Shown here in pieces: positions 17,251 to 25,888 of a stretch of 64,000 bases of DNA (positions are counted from its first letter, which is position 1; each line of letters starts with the position of its first letter). The notes beneath the pieces are model-generated. The model saw only the letters and a program-made list of their open reading frames with translations. It was not told the origin of the DNA and did no database searches. The translations under genes were made by a program, and so were the position numbers. This stretch comes from UBA6059 sp040219045 (GTDB lineage: Bacteria > Bacteroidota > Bacteroidia > Cytophagales > Cyclobacteriaceae), in assembly GCA_965229505.1 (NCBI GenBank), contig OZ245881.1:744001-808000 (forward strand), in the 5' to 3' direction.

Positions 17251-19209
17251 TCAAACATCCACTTTGGCATATTTGGCGTTCTTCTCTATGAATTCACGTC
17301 GAGGTGCTACCTCATCCCCCATCAGCATACTAAACAGGTGGTCAGCCTCTGCAGCTGACTCTATGGTCACCAGCTTCAAACTTCTGGAATCAGGATCCAT
17401 GGTAGTGGTCCACAGCTGCTCCGGATTCATCTCACCCAATCCTTTATAGCGCTGTACGCCTACCGAGTCTTCATTTCCGTTCTTGGCCATGTCCCTTACC
17501 ATAGCCACTCTTCCGTCTTCATCCCAGGCATAGCGTTCGTCACGTCCCTTTTTTAGTAGGTAAAGCGGTGGCAATGCAATAAAGAGATAGCCATTTTCAA
17601 TTAAGCTTCTCATATAGCGAAAGAAGAAGGTTAGTATCAACGTTCGAATGTGACTACCGTCAACGTCCGCATCCGTCATAATGATAATTTTATGATAGCG
17701 AAGCTTCTCCATGTTGAGCGCCTTGTCGTCATCCTCCGTACCAAAGCTGACACCCATGGCAGTAATCATATTCTTGATCTCATCATTGTCATAGATGCGA
17801 TGCTCCTGTGCCTTCTCCACGTTCAGGATCTTACCCCTGAGCGGCAGTATGGCCTGAAAGCGGCGGTTTCTTCCCTGCTTGGCGCTACCACCCGCCGAAT
17901 CACCCTCCACGAGATAGAGTTCACATACCGAAGGGTCTTTGTCGGAGCAGTCGGCTAGCTTACCAGGAAGTCCTGTACCAGAAAGTACGTTCTTGCGCTG
18001 AACCATCTCACGCGCCTTGCGAGCGGCATGACGGGCCTGGGCAGCAAGGATCACCTTCTGGACTATCATTTTGGCCTCTTTGGGATGCTCCTCCAGATAC
18101 TCATTGAGTGCTTCACTCACACTGCCGTCTACAGCACCCATCGCATCGGAGTTGCCGAGTTTGGTCTTGGTCTGTCCTTCAAACTGTGGCTCCTGGACTT
18201 TGACAGAGATGATTGCAGTGAGACCTTCCCTAAAGTCGTCCCCTGCGATATCAATCTTTACCTTATCCAGTTGACCAGACTTGTCAGCATAAGACTTCAA
18301 TGTCCTGGTCAATGCTCTTCTAAAGCCAGCAACATGCGTACCGCCTTCTATCGTATTAATGTTGTTAACATACGAGACTACATTCTCGCTAAATGAGGTA
18401 TTGTAGGTCAATGCCACCTGCACCGGTATACCACCTTTCTCGCCCTCCACATAGATAGGCTCTGGGATCAACTGCTCACGAGTAGAGTCGAGGTACTCCA
18501 CAAACTCTACAAGTCCTCCCTGTGAGAAGAACTCATCATTCCTGTGCTTGCCGTCCTCGTCAAGCTCGCGAAGATCGGTCAGCGTGATTCTGATACCCGC
18601 ATTAAGGAAAGACAACTCCCTCAATCGACCAGCTACAGTCTCATACTTGTACTCCGTAGTATTGAAAATACTCGCGTCTGGCTCAAAATATATGGTAGTG
18701 CCGGTCTCTTCGGTTTTACCAGCCTCCCTTACCGGAAATTGCGGTACCCCAATATTATATTCCTGCTCATAGATGATGCCTTTTCTTCTCACAGTTGCTC
18801 TGAGCAGGGATGATAGCGCGTTCACACAGGACACACCCACACCATGCAGTCCACCTGAGACTTTGTAGGTATCCTTATCAAACTTACCACCCGCGTGCAG
18901 TACGGTCATTACTACCTCCAGGGCAGAGCGCTTTTCCTTCTCGTGCATATCCGTAGGGATACCTCGACCATCATCACTTACCGATATACCATTGTTCTCA
19001 TGGATCACAACATCTATGTTGTTGCAATAGCCTGCAAGTGCCTCATCGATGGAGTTATCCACCACCTCCCAAACCAGGTGGTGAAGTCCTTTGACACCTA
19101 CATCACCGATGTACATCGCAGGTCGCTTGCGTACGGCCTCAAGGCCCTCAAGTACCTGAATATTACTTGCTGAATAATCTTTTTTCGAGTTAGAATTTTC
19201 TTCCGCCAT
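17251..19209 (-). CDS. gyrB: DNA gyrase subunit B
   Basis: 652 residues, the usual length for Bacteroidota GyrB. The GHKL ATPase domain has VVDNSIDEALAG (~50), DDGRGIP (~78), and GGLHGVGVSCVNALS (~115). The transducer domain contains NTIEGGTHVAGF (~290). The TOPRIM region has LVEGDSAGGSAKQGRNR (~425) and MTDADVDGSHIRTL (~500), with the metal-binding DxD. The C-terminal gyrase tail has RYKGLGEMNPEQLW (~585). GyrB works with GyrA (not in the window) to introduce negative supercoils using ATP. ParE is excluded by the GyrB-type tail and overall similarity pattern. It is monocistronic with its own terminator. Confidence 0.96.
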   Translation of the reverse strand: MAEENSNSKKDYSASNIQVLEGLEAVRKRPAMYIGDVGVKGLHHLVWEVVDNSIDEALAGYCNNIDVVIHENNGISVSDDGRGIPTDMHEKEKRSALEVVMTVLHAGGKFDKDTYKVSGGLHGVGVSCVNALSSLLRATVRRKGIIYEQEYNIGVPQFPVREAGKTEETGTTIYFEPDASIFNTTEYKYETVAGRLRELSFLNAGIRITLTDLRELDEDGKHRNDEFFSQGGLVEFVEYLDSTREQLIPEPIYVEGEKGGIPVQVALTYNTSFSENVVSYVNNINTIEGGTHVAGFRRALTRTLKSYADKSGQLDKVKIDIAGDDFREGLTAIISVKVQEPQFEGQTKTKLGNSDAMGAVDGSVSEALNEYLEEHPKEAKMIVQKVILAAQARHAARKAREMVQRKNVLSGTGLPGKLADCSDKDPSVCELYLVEGDSAGGSAKQGRNRRFQAILPLRGKILNVEKAQEHRIYDNDEIKNMITAMGVSFGTEDDDKALNMEKLRYHKIIIMTDADVDGSHIRTLILTFFFRYMRSLIENGYLFIALPPLYLLKKGRDERYAWDEDGRVAMVRDMAKNGNEDSVGVQRYKGLGEMNPEQLWTTTMDPDSRSLKLVTIESAAEADHLFSMLMGDEVAPRREFIEKNAKYAKVDV

Positions 19210-19604
19210 ATTATCAAATCAAAACACGTAAAAATACCAAATTCTTGGCTTACAAGAATCATTAAATTGCAATAGTTGCGATTCATAATGCATATGAAAC
19301 AGCATATAGCGAATCACGATAATCAGCGATGATTACTCAGGGTTGATTAGAGGACAACTAGATCGAAAGGTCCTTTTCCTTCAAAAGCTCAACTATGTCA
19401 AAAAACAAGCCTCTAAGCAAGATTTTCCACTAAAAGTGTACTTCTACTCTTCCAATCCAATAATCAATTTAGAAATCGGGAAAAATGGATCATGAGCAAC
19501 TCTCCGTTGAAGTTTTATCACCCGGTCAATCACGAAGACACGCTTGAAAACAGGGGTAGGATGACCTATTTGCCATTCTGAGATAAATACAACTCAATTG
19601 GTTC
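19210..19604. other. Intergenic stretch upstream of gyrB with possible decayed coding fragments
   Basis: 395 bases. On the plus strand, 19359-19490 reads as an uninterrupted protein-like segment (contains KVYFYSSNPIINLEIG) and a second frame from ATG 19492 to 19581 reads SPLKFYHPVNHEDTLENRG. Neither is a full gene, and the frames do not join. They may be remnants of one decayed gene or chance. No terminator was recognised. Confidence 0.3.
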
Positions 19605-19976
19605 TTAATAAGTGCCTACACTTAGCATCACCAAAGTGCAAGCCTCAATGGCTTCAATACCCTTCTCTTCAAGCTTATCTGCAAAGGGTGTGTTCTCTGT
19701 CCCGGGGTTGAATACAACCCTTTTTGGCTGGAGGTTAATGATATATTCCTCCCACTCAGATTGATTTTGAGGCCCCAGATAGAGCGTGACCGTATCCAAC
19801 TCTGCTACTTCCGGTTTTTCCCTTAGATCCAGAATAGGTTCGCCTGCCACTTCACCCTTTTTGATCCCTATCGGAATAACCGGATGACCATGGTCTTTGA
19901 GCATATGTGCTGCCCTGTAGGCATATCTGGAAGGGTTGGTCGTGGCACCAATTACGGCCGTGCTTTTCTTATTCAT
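19605..19976 (-). CDS. CoA-binding domain protein (YccU-like)
   Basis: 123 residues. The fold is a single Rossmann-like CoA_binding_2 domain: AVIGATTNPSRYAYRAAHML near the N-terminus (nucleotide loop), GHPVIPIGIKK (strand 2), DTVTLYLGPQN, and RVVFNPGTENTPF, which corresponds to the conserved N-P-G turn. Family members bind CoA; the physiological role is unknown. Its start overlaps the stop of the FAD-dependent oxidoreductase gene by four bases (ATGA), showing translational coupling. Confidence 0.85.
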   Translation of the reverse strand: MNKKSTAVIGATTNPSRYAYRAAHMLKDHGHPVIPIGIKKGEVAGEPILDLREKPEVAELDTVTLYLGPQNQSEWEEYIINLQPKRVVFNPGTENTPFADKLEEKGIEAIEACTLVMLSVGTY

Positions 19977-21532
19977 TTATTGATATATAATGCAACTGCT
20001 TTTTCGGCGCATCGCTCACCGTCCATCGCCGCTGAGACAATTCCTCCGGCATAGCCTGCGCCTTCTCCGCAAGGAAACAAACCTTTGAGCTCAATATGTT
20101 CCAGGGTTTCCTTATCTCTCGGAATTTTTACCGGGCTGGAGGTTCGGCTCTCTACGCCAACGATCTGAGCTTCATTGGTGTAGTAGCCCTTCATTTTCTT
20201 CCCAAAAGCTTTAAACCCAACCTTTAGCCTTTCGGCAATCATTGGCGGTAGCACCTCTCTCATCTCCGTAGCTACCAGACCCGGCTGATAGGAGGTCTCG
20301 GGCAATGATGAGGATCCTTTACCTTTTACAAAGTCAATTAATCGCTGTGCAGGTGCGACCTGAGTTCCTCCGGCTACTGCACATGCTTTTTTCTCTATAT
20401 CGGCCTGAAACTGCAGTGCAGCCAGAGGTCCGTATTCCCGGTATTCCGGTAGGTCATCCAGCTCTACGGCCACCACTATGCCAGAGTTGGCAAACTGTGA
20501 GTTGCGACGAGATGGGCTCATCCCGTTGACAACCACCTCACCAGGGCTAGTTGCGGAGGGCACAATGAAGCCTCCCGGACACATGCAAAAAGAGAAAACC
20601 CCGCGCTCGACACCCTGATGTCTGACCTGATAGGCTAGAGAATAAGCGGATGCTGGCAAATAAGGCCCGCGATCATCACAATGGTATTGGATAGAATCAA
20701 TGAGTTGCTGGGGGTGCTCTACTCTCACACCAAGGGCGAAGGGCTTGGCTTCAATCAGGGCCTTCTTTCGATGGAGCAACGTAAATATATCTCTCGCCGA
20801 ATGTCCGGTGGCCAGGATCACAGCATGTGCCTTGACCTGATCTCCGCTCTCGAGGGTCACACCTTCCATCTTACCTGATCTGATGATCAGGTCTGTCACC
20901 TTCGACTCAAAATGCACTTCACCTCCTGCGTTGATTATCTGATCGCGCAATGCCTGGACGATTTGCGGTAGCTTATTTGTCCCAATATGCGGATGTGCGT
21001 CGATAAGTATCTCTTCGGTCGCTCCATGCGCTACCAGAATGTCCAGCACCCTGCGAATGTCTCCGCGCTTCTTCGATCGTGTGTAGAGTTTGCCATCGGA
21101 GTAGGTACCGGCCCCACCTTCACCAAAGCAATAGTTAGACTCTGGATTGACAATATGATCTTTATTGATCGCTGCAATATCACGCCTTCTCTGACGAACG
21201 TCCTTGCCTCGCTCAAGTACAATCGGTTTGACACCCAGTTCGATGAGTCGAAGCGCCGCAAAAAGTCCTGCAGGACCACTACCAACGATGATAACAGAAG
21301 GTGCGTTTGCTACCGATTGATATTGAAGGGTCGTTTGTCTTAAAGGGGGTGGATCTCCAATGTACGTTTCGACTGTAATATTGACTTTTACAGAGTTGCC
21401 ACGAGCATCTATAGATCGTCGTTTGACCTGAAATGGGGCCTTGGATCTGGTCTTTTTGACCACCGCCTCCTCTAGCAAATGCTCCTGAAACGCTACCTCA
21501 GGGGATAGCTTGAAATTGTATTCTCTATTCAT
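19973..21532 (-). CDS. NAD(P)/FAD-dependent oxidoreductase (COG2509-type)
   Basis: 519 residues. The first ~80 residues are a small family-specific domain. The FAD-binding motif VIIVGSGPAGLFAALRLIELG follows near residue 80-100, with VLERGKDVRQRRRD after it. A central region has NYCFGEGGAGTYSDGKLYTR (~135-155), the hallmark of this uncharacterised family. HVILATGHSARD-type and C-terminal FPCGEGAGYAGGIVSAAMDG segments complete the flavin site. The biochemical substrate is unknown. It has its own -7 element upstream and is coupled to the CoA-binding gene downstream. Confidence 0.85.
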   Translation of the reverse strand: MNREYNFKLSPEVAFQEHLLEEAVVKKTRSKAPFQVKRRSIDARGNSVKVNITVETYIGDPPPLRQTTLQYQSVANAPSVIIVGSGPAGLFAALRLIELGVKPIVLERGKDVRQRRRDIAAINKDHIVNPESNYCFGEGGAGTYSDGKLYTRSKKRGDIRRVLDILVAHGATEEILIDAHPHIGTNKLPQIVQALRDQIINAGGEVHFESKVTDLIIRSGKMEGVTLESGDQVKAHAVILATGHSARDIFTLLHRKKALIEAKPFALGVRVEHPQQLIDSIQYHCDDRGPYLPASAYSLAYQVRHQGVERGVFSFCMCPGGFIVPSATSPGEVVVNGMSPSRRNSQFANSGIVVAVELDDLPEYREYGPLAALQFQADIEKKACAVAGGTQVAPAQRLIDFVKGKGSSSLPETSYQPGLVATEMREVLPPMIAERLKVGFKAFGKKMKGYYTNEAQIVGVESRTSSPVKIPRDKETLEHIELKGLFPCGEGAGYAGGIVSAAMDGERCAEKAVALYINK

Positions 21533-21561
21533 TGTGGTAAGGTATCTATCCTCAAAGAGCG

Positions 21562-21569
21562 CAAAGCTA
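21562..21569 (-). promoter_or_regulatory. -7 element (TAnnTTTG) of FAD-dependent oxidoreductase gene
   Basis: TAGCTTTG on the minus strand matches the Bacteroidota -7 consensus fully and lies 29 bases before the ATG at 21532. It sits just beyond the stop of the upstream MORN-repeat gene (21572), suggesting an independent promoter. Confidence 0.4.
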
Positions 21570-21571
21570 GG

Positions 21572-23434
21572 TTAAAATCCTATGCTTCGACTCTTGGGTC
21601 CAACGATACCTATCTGTATCCCAAAAAGGATGGGGAAGAAGTTCTTGTCTCGATCTACGTCATCGAAAATCTGATTGTACTCGGGAGTATTGGTGAAGTT
21701 GTCATCAAACCATCGCCAGCCAATGCCCACACCGATGTAGGCGTCAATGGTAATGCCGGCATCCGCGGCATTTCTCATCCAGCGATTCCCAATGAATACA
21801 CCGTATTGAAACCGCTCCTCGGCGAGCTCCAAGCCAATGCTTCTGGGAAAGGTGAACGCCGAATCCAGCACTGTAGCCCTGTGATTGATCTGGCTATACC
21901 CAACCTCATGCCCGAAGTAAAACATGCCAAAAGCTCCATCATCACTATAGAGTTTTTGCCGAAATTTACCTTGCCAGCCTTGTGCAGCAGAAACGTTTAG
22001 GCCAAGATCTCCATGATTCTCAAAAAACGGATCACGGATCATATATGCCTGAACTTCATAGCCGAGTCGCTCCTGAAAATAGTACTCGATACCCATACCT
22101 AGCTTCCCTACCGGAATCGTGGAAGCGTCGAGGCTAAAGATGATACCCCTGTATTCATTAATCCTGCTGCGGAAATACTTCAGGCTTTTATTCTTGAAGC
22201 GATAAGCAGGCTTATCATAAGTCACTTTGCTAAGACTGTTGATAGTAGCCTCGGTGTAGAAAATGGGGTCTTCCTCTTCATATATCGGCTTATAAGTCCC
22301 AGCATAAGCTCCATCAGGATTGTATAGCTGCCAATCACCGATGCGCTTGTCATTGGCTATGGTGCCCGTCATCTTTGTGCTGCCGCCCGGATAATAGCCT
22401 GTGTACTCACCGACATCATTTGTAAAGTTGGCCTGTCCCTCCAACTTGCCGTTCTCTGTGAAGTACTCCCAAAGACCCTGTTTACCTTCTTGATTGAGTT
22501 GTCCCTTCTGTTTCAGTCGTCCGTTCTCATAATACTCTTCATAAGTGCCCTCTCCGTCCGTATACTCCACCTGTCCCTTCACCTTCCCCGACTCATAAAA
22601 CAGCTTCCAAAAGCCATCTTTAATGTCTTCCTTCAGATTCCCTTCACTACTGACCACACCATCTTCATGATAATAAGTCCAGCGACCGCTCTTCTTGCCC
22701 TCCACGTAGTAGCCAACTCCCTGGATGTTACCATTCTTATGATAGTATTTCCATAGTCCGGTTTTCAGGCCATCTTCAAACAGCCCCTCAGCTTCTAATT
22801 CTCCAGTCTCATAGTAAAAGCTCCAGGCTCCAACACTTCTCCCCTGCACATTTTGCCCCTCCATCTTGAGGCTACCCGAACTGTAAAACTCTTTGTATAC
22901 TCCCTGTCCATCTTCATAAAGTGCCTGAGCCTTTAGCTTCCCATCCTCATAGAAGAAATTCCAAATCCCGTCGCGTTGGTTATCAATAAAGTGACCTCTG
23001 CTTTTCAGGTTGCCGTTTTCAAAATAGAAACTCCACTCCCCCTGACGAACGTCCGCGATCAACTCACCTTTCATGTTGAGCTGCCCGCTCTCAAAATAGT
23101 ACTCCCAAATGCCCGTGCTCTCACCCCGATCAAATGCTCCGAGCATTTTTGGATTGCCATTTTCATAATAATATGAAGCCTTCCCCTGGGGCAGATTATT
23201 CTGATAATCCAGAGCTGTAGCAAGACCCCCATCATAGAAATATTGCCGATAGGGGCCGTCAATAATTCCCGAGGTAGAGTCGGTTAGAAAGTACTCCTCC
23301 ATCACCCGGGTCTTCGCCTGGTCAAAATACTTCCTTATTCTAATGCTGCTGTTCTCCGAGGAATTGGCCGACTGCCCGAATGCGAGCAATGGCAACAACA
23401 GTTGCGATATGGCGAAGAGATAGCGCAACCTCAA
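21572..23434 (-). CDS. MORN-like (YwqK-type) repeat protein with C-terminal beta-barrel-like domain
   Basis: 620 residues. A signal peptide (about 1-20, LLLPLLAFGQS) is followed by roughly 13-14 repeats of 22-24 residues between about 60 and 375, each built on a pattern like G-x-W-x-[FY]-[YF]-x-x-x-G-x-[LI]-x-x-x-G. These are the MORN-variant repeats found in YwqK 'antitoxin'-family proteins. From ~400 the sequence changes to alternating aromatic strands (IIFSLDASTIPVGKLGMGIEYYF, then FGHEVGYSQIN and IDAYIGVGIGWRWFDD) ending in SIGF, which looks like an outer-membrane beta barrel of about eight strands. The start overlaps the tryptophan-dioxygenase gene by four bases. Function unknown. Confidence 0.75.
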   Translation of the reverse strand: MRLRYLFAISQLLLPLLAFGQSANSSENSSIRIRKYFDQAKTRVMEEYFLTDSTSGIIDGPYRQYFYDGGLATALDYQNNLPQGKASYYYENGNPKMLGAFDRGESTGIWEYYFESGQLNMKGELIADVRQGEWSFYFENGNLKSRGHFIDNQRDGIWNFFYEDGKLKAQALYEDGQGVYKEFYSSGSLKMEGQNVQGRSVGAWSFYYETGELEAEGLFEDGLKTGLWKYYHKNGNIQGVGYYVEGKKSGRWTYYHEDGVVSSEGNLKEDIKDGFWKLFYESGKVKGQVEYTDGEGTYEEYYENGRLKQKGQLNQEGKQGLWEYFTENGKLEGQANFTNDVGEYTGYYPGGSTKMTGTIANDKRIGDWQLYNPDGAYAGTYKPIYEEEDPIFYTEATINSLSKVTYDKPAYRFKNKSLKYFRSRINEYRGIIFSLDASTIPVGKLGMGIEYYFQERLGYEVQAYMIRDPFFENHGDLGLNVSAAQGWQGKFRQKLYSDDGAFGMFYFGHEVGYSQINHRATVLDSAFTFPRSIGLELAEERFQYGVFIGNRWMRNAADAGITIDAYIGVGIGWRWFDDNFTNTPEYNQIFDDVDRDKNFFPILFGIQIGIVGPKSRSIGF

Positions 23435-24381
23435 GCATGGTTTTGAGCCAATGTATCTATGACCCAGCCTTTACCCCATTCCTCCATTTCTTTTTCTGAC
23501 CACAGCCCAGGATAGAAAGAGACTTTCTGGAATCTTGGTGGGAGATATTTCTGCCAATTCGTTCCTCCTGTGGCAGAGATGATGATCGGATCTTGATTGA
23601 GGTATCTAACCGCCGATTTGTAATGAACAAGAGGCCAATTGACATTGGCCAGGCCATCAAACTCTCTGAGCGCCGAGCGGATATCATCGTCCTCGTCGAA
23701 GTGATCTCGATAGAGCCTGTAGAGGTTGACGTGCTTCATCTCCTCCCCTAGCTTGATCAATCGTTCGCTGTACTTCGCTTCAAACTGGCGTAAGGTCAGG
23801 GTCTTCTTACCAGAAGCCAATTCAGTGGCTCCCATACGCCAATAAATATCCTCGAAAAGTTCTGGGATAGTGCCATCTGACTCCTTTCGTGTCTTAGTAA
23901 GGTATCTGAAATCGGTCGACATGATCTCGATCTCCCGATACTGAACAGATTGGAATCCACTGGCTGGCAAGAGGGACATTCGAAAGGCGAGGAACTGCTC
24001 CTGATCCATACCATCTACCATAATATCAAATGAGTCTACCAGGTGATTGAAATATCGATTGACCCGTCTGATCCGCTTCAGGAACCAATCTTTCTCCTGA
24101 TCTTCTTTATCCTGAATTTGCTTGATTTCATGAATGATGAGGTTGAAATATAGCTCAGTGATCTGGTGATACATGATGAATATTTTCTCATCAGGAAATC
24201 CCGTTCTGGGATTTTGAAGACTTAATAATGTATCCAAATGGATATAGTCCCAATAGGTGAGATAATCACTGTACAGCAGTCCATCGAGGTAGGAAGATAA
24301 ATCTTGCCCCATGGAATCAAACTTCTTTTCAAGCTTGCCCAACAACTCTAATACTCGGGGTTCGATTTTCGATTTATCCAT
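23431..24381 (-). CDS. kynA: Tryptophan 2,3-dioxygenase family protein
   Basis: 316 residues from ATG 24381; an in-frame TTG at 24417 would add 12 residues, but the ATG gives the usual N-terminus before MGQDLSSYLDGLLYSDYL. Family motifs are present: YWDYIHLDTLLSLQ (~40), MYHQITELYFNLIIHEI (~65; histidine of the active-site region), FRMSLLPASGFQSVQYREIE (~145) and a C-terminal ATGGTNWQKYLPPRF. The proximal haem ligand is probably the His in WPLVHYKSAVRYL. The enzyme opens the indole ring of tryptophan to N-formylkynurenine. It is divergent in places from classical TDO, so substrate should be tested. It shares 61 bases of divergent upstream DNA with the acyl-CoA dehydrogenase gene. Confidence 0.82.
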   Translation of the reverse strand: MDKSKIEPRVLELLGKLEKKFDSMGQDLSSYLDGLLYSDYLTYWDYIHLDTLLSLQNPRTGFPDEKIFIMYHQITELYFNLIIHEIKQIQDKEDQEKDWFLKRIRRVNRYFNHLVDSFDIMVDGMDQEQFLAFRMSLLPASGFQSVQYREIEIMSTDFRYLTKTRKESDGTIPELFEDIYWRMGATELASGKKTLTLRQFEAKYSERLIKLGEEMKHVNLYRLYRDHFDEDDDIRSALREFDGLANVNWPLVHYKSAVRYLNQDPIIISATGGTNWQKYLPPRFQKVSFYPGLWSEKEMEEWGKGWVIDTLAQNHA

Positions 24382-24403
24382 AGGCGACCACTGAAATTCA
24401 TTG

Positions 24404-24411
24404 TAAATTTG
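24404..24411 (+). promoter_or_regulatory. Candidate -7 element of acyl-CoA dehydrogenase gene
   Basis: TAAATTTG fits TAnnTTTG and lies 31 bases before ATG 24443 within the divergent intergenic region. No clear -33 element is seen. Confidence 0.3.
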
Positions 24412-24442
24412 ACCCAATTAAACGACTAAAACAACCCATTAC

Positions 24443-25666
24443 ATGTCCACTGACACATTGACCCAAAGTGCTAAGACAAAGGCATCTACGAAGACCGATC
24501 TATTCGAATCCCCCGACTTCTACCTACTGGATGACCTACTTACAGAAGAGCATAAACTGATCAGAAGTTCCATAAGGGATTTTGTGAAAAAGGAGATTTC
24601 ACCCTTCATAGAGGATTGGGCGGAGAACAATCATTTTCCCTATGAAATGGTAAGGAAATTTGGTGAAATCGGCGCGTTCGGACCTACTGTGGCTGAGCAA
24701 TACGGTGGCGGTGGATTGGACTATATCTCTTATGGGCTAATCATGCAAGAGATCGAACGAGGCGATAGTGGTATGCGGTCCACAGCATCCGTTCAGGGAT
24801 CGCTCGTGATGTATCCTATCTACGCCTTTGGAAGTGAGGAGCAGAAGCAAAAATACTTGCCCAAGCTAGCTTCAGGTGAGTTTTTAGGTTGTTTTGGACT
24901 CACCGAGCCTGATCATGGCAGCAACCCTAGCGGAATGGTCACGCACTACTCCGATGAAGGTGATCATTACCTCCTCAATGGTGCAAAGATGTGGATCTCA
25001 AATTCACCTAAAGCAGACATTGCGGTAGTATGGGCAAAGAATGAAGAAGGCAGAATCCATGGTCTGATTGTTGAGCGTGGCATGGAAGGCTTCAGTACGC
25101 CAGAGACCAAGGGAAAATGGTCGCTAAGAGCGAGCTGCACAGGTGAATTAGTATTTGACAATGTCAAAGTCCCAAAGGAAAATATCTTGCCGGGAAAGAG
25201 TGGCCTGGGAGCTCCCATGAAATGCCTCGATAGCGCCAGGTATGGTATTGCCTGGGGAGCCATAGGAGCAGCTATGGACTGCTATGATAGCGCACGACGG
25301 TATGCCTTGGAGAGAATCCAGTTTGACAAGCCTATTGGATCATTCCAATTGATCCAGAAGAAGCTCTCTGAGATGCTTAGTGAGATCACCAAAGCACAGC
25401 TGCTCAACTGGCGGCTTGGCACCCTGATGGATCAGGGTAAAGCTACAACAGCGCAAATCTCCCTGGCTAAGCGCAACAGCGTGGCTACAGCCCTCGATAT
25501 CGCTCGAGAAGCCCGCCAAATCCACGGTGGCATGGGCATCACCAGCGAATACCCGATGATGAGGCATATGATGAACCTTGAGTCAGTGGTGACCTATGAA
25601 GGTACGCATGATATTCATTTATTGATCCTTGGTCACGAGATCACAGGTATCCCGGCGTTTAAGTAA
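24443..25666 (+). CDS. Acyl-CoA dehydrogenase, glutaryl-CoA dehydrogenase type
   Basis: 407 residues. The N-terminal helical domain leads to RGDSGMRSTASVQGSLVMYPI (~107-127), a stretch typical of glutaryl-CoA dehydrogenases; its Arg contacts the glutaryl carboxylate in that family. FAD/substrate motifs CFGLTEPDHGSNPSGM (~152) and KMWISNSPKAD (~185) follow. The catalytic base is Glu 386 in VTYEGTHDIH, the position used by GCDH and not by short-chain enzymes. The expected reaction converts glutaryl-CoA to crotonyl-CoA in lysine/tryptophan catabolism, which suits the divergent tryptophan dioxygenase-like gene. FAD-dependent, cytoplasmic. Confidence 0.87.
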   Translation: MSTDTLTQSAKTKASTKTDLFESPDFYLLDDLLTEEHKLIRSSIRDFVKKEISPFIEDWAENNHFPYEMVRKFGEIGAFGPTVAEQYGGGGLDYISYGLIMQEIERGDSGMRSTASVQGSLVMYPIYAFGSEEQKQKYLPKLASGEFLGCFGLTEPDHGSNPSGMVTHYSDEGDHYLLNGAKMWISNSPKADIAVVWAKNEEGRIHGLIVERGMEGFSTPETKGKWSLRASCTGELVFDNVKVPKENILPGKSGLGAPMKCLDSARYGIAWGAIGAAMDCYDSARRYALERIQFDKPIGSFQLIQKKLSEMLSEITKAQLLNWRLGTLMDQGKATTAQISLAKRNSVATALDIAREARQIHGGMGITSEYPMMRHMMNLESVVTYEGTHDIHLLILGHEITGIPAFK

Positions 25667-25686
25667 TTATCAATCTGATTCATAGT

Positions 25687-25738
25687 AGTCCCTTTCTTTG
25701 GAAATCGTTTGCTTAAAACATTTCGGACGAAAGGGACT
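25687..25738 (+). terminator. Probable terminator after acyl-CoA dehydrogenase gene
   Basis: AGTCCCTTTC (25687-25696) is the exact complement of GAAAGGGACT (25729-25738), with a 32-base loop, followed by TTTATTTTTG. The large loop is atypical, but the perfect stem and T-rich tail 20 bases after the stop support a terminator. Confidence 0.55.
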
Positions 25739-25888
25739 TTATTTTTGCCTTTTTCACAATTGTCCTCTTCTTAAGCTGCTCAAAAAAGCCTATTTTACTT
25801 TTTCGAACTACTATTATTGAGAAAGTCTCAATGCTCTGCTCTTTCTACCTAAAAGTGCCGGGCAGTTAAACTCAAATTTTGAAGAAGT

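Noticed and set aside
22400..23200. Short-period repeat DNA that might be taken for a CRISPR-like or tandem-repeat array
   Set aside because: The periodicity of about 66-72 bases encodes MORN-type repeats within one open frame; the repeats are diverged at DNA level with no spacers.
21572..23434. Annotation of the MORN-repeat protein as a 'YwqK antitoxin'
   Set aside because: Signal peptide, length and the C-terminal barrel-like part do not fit a cytoplasmic antitoxin, and no toxin gene is adjacent.
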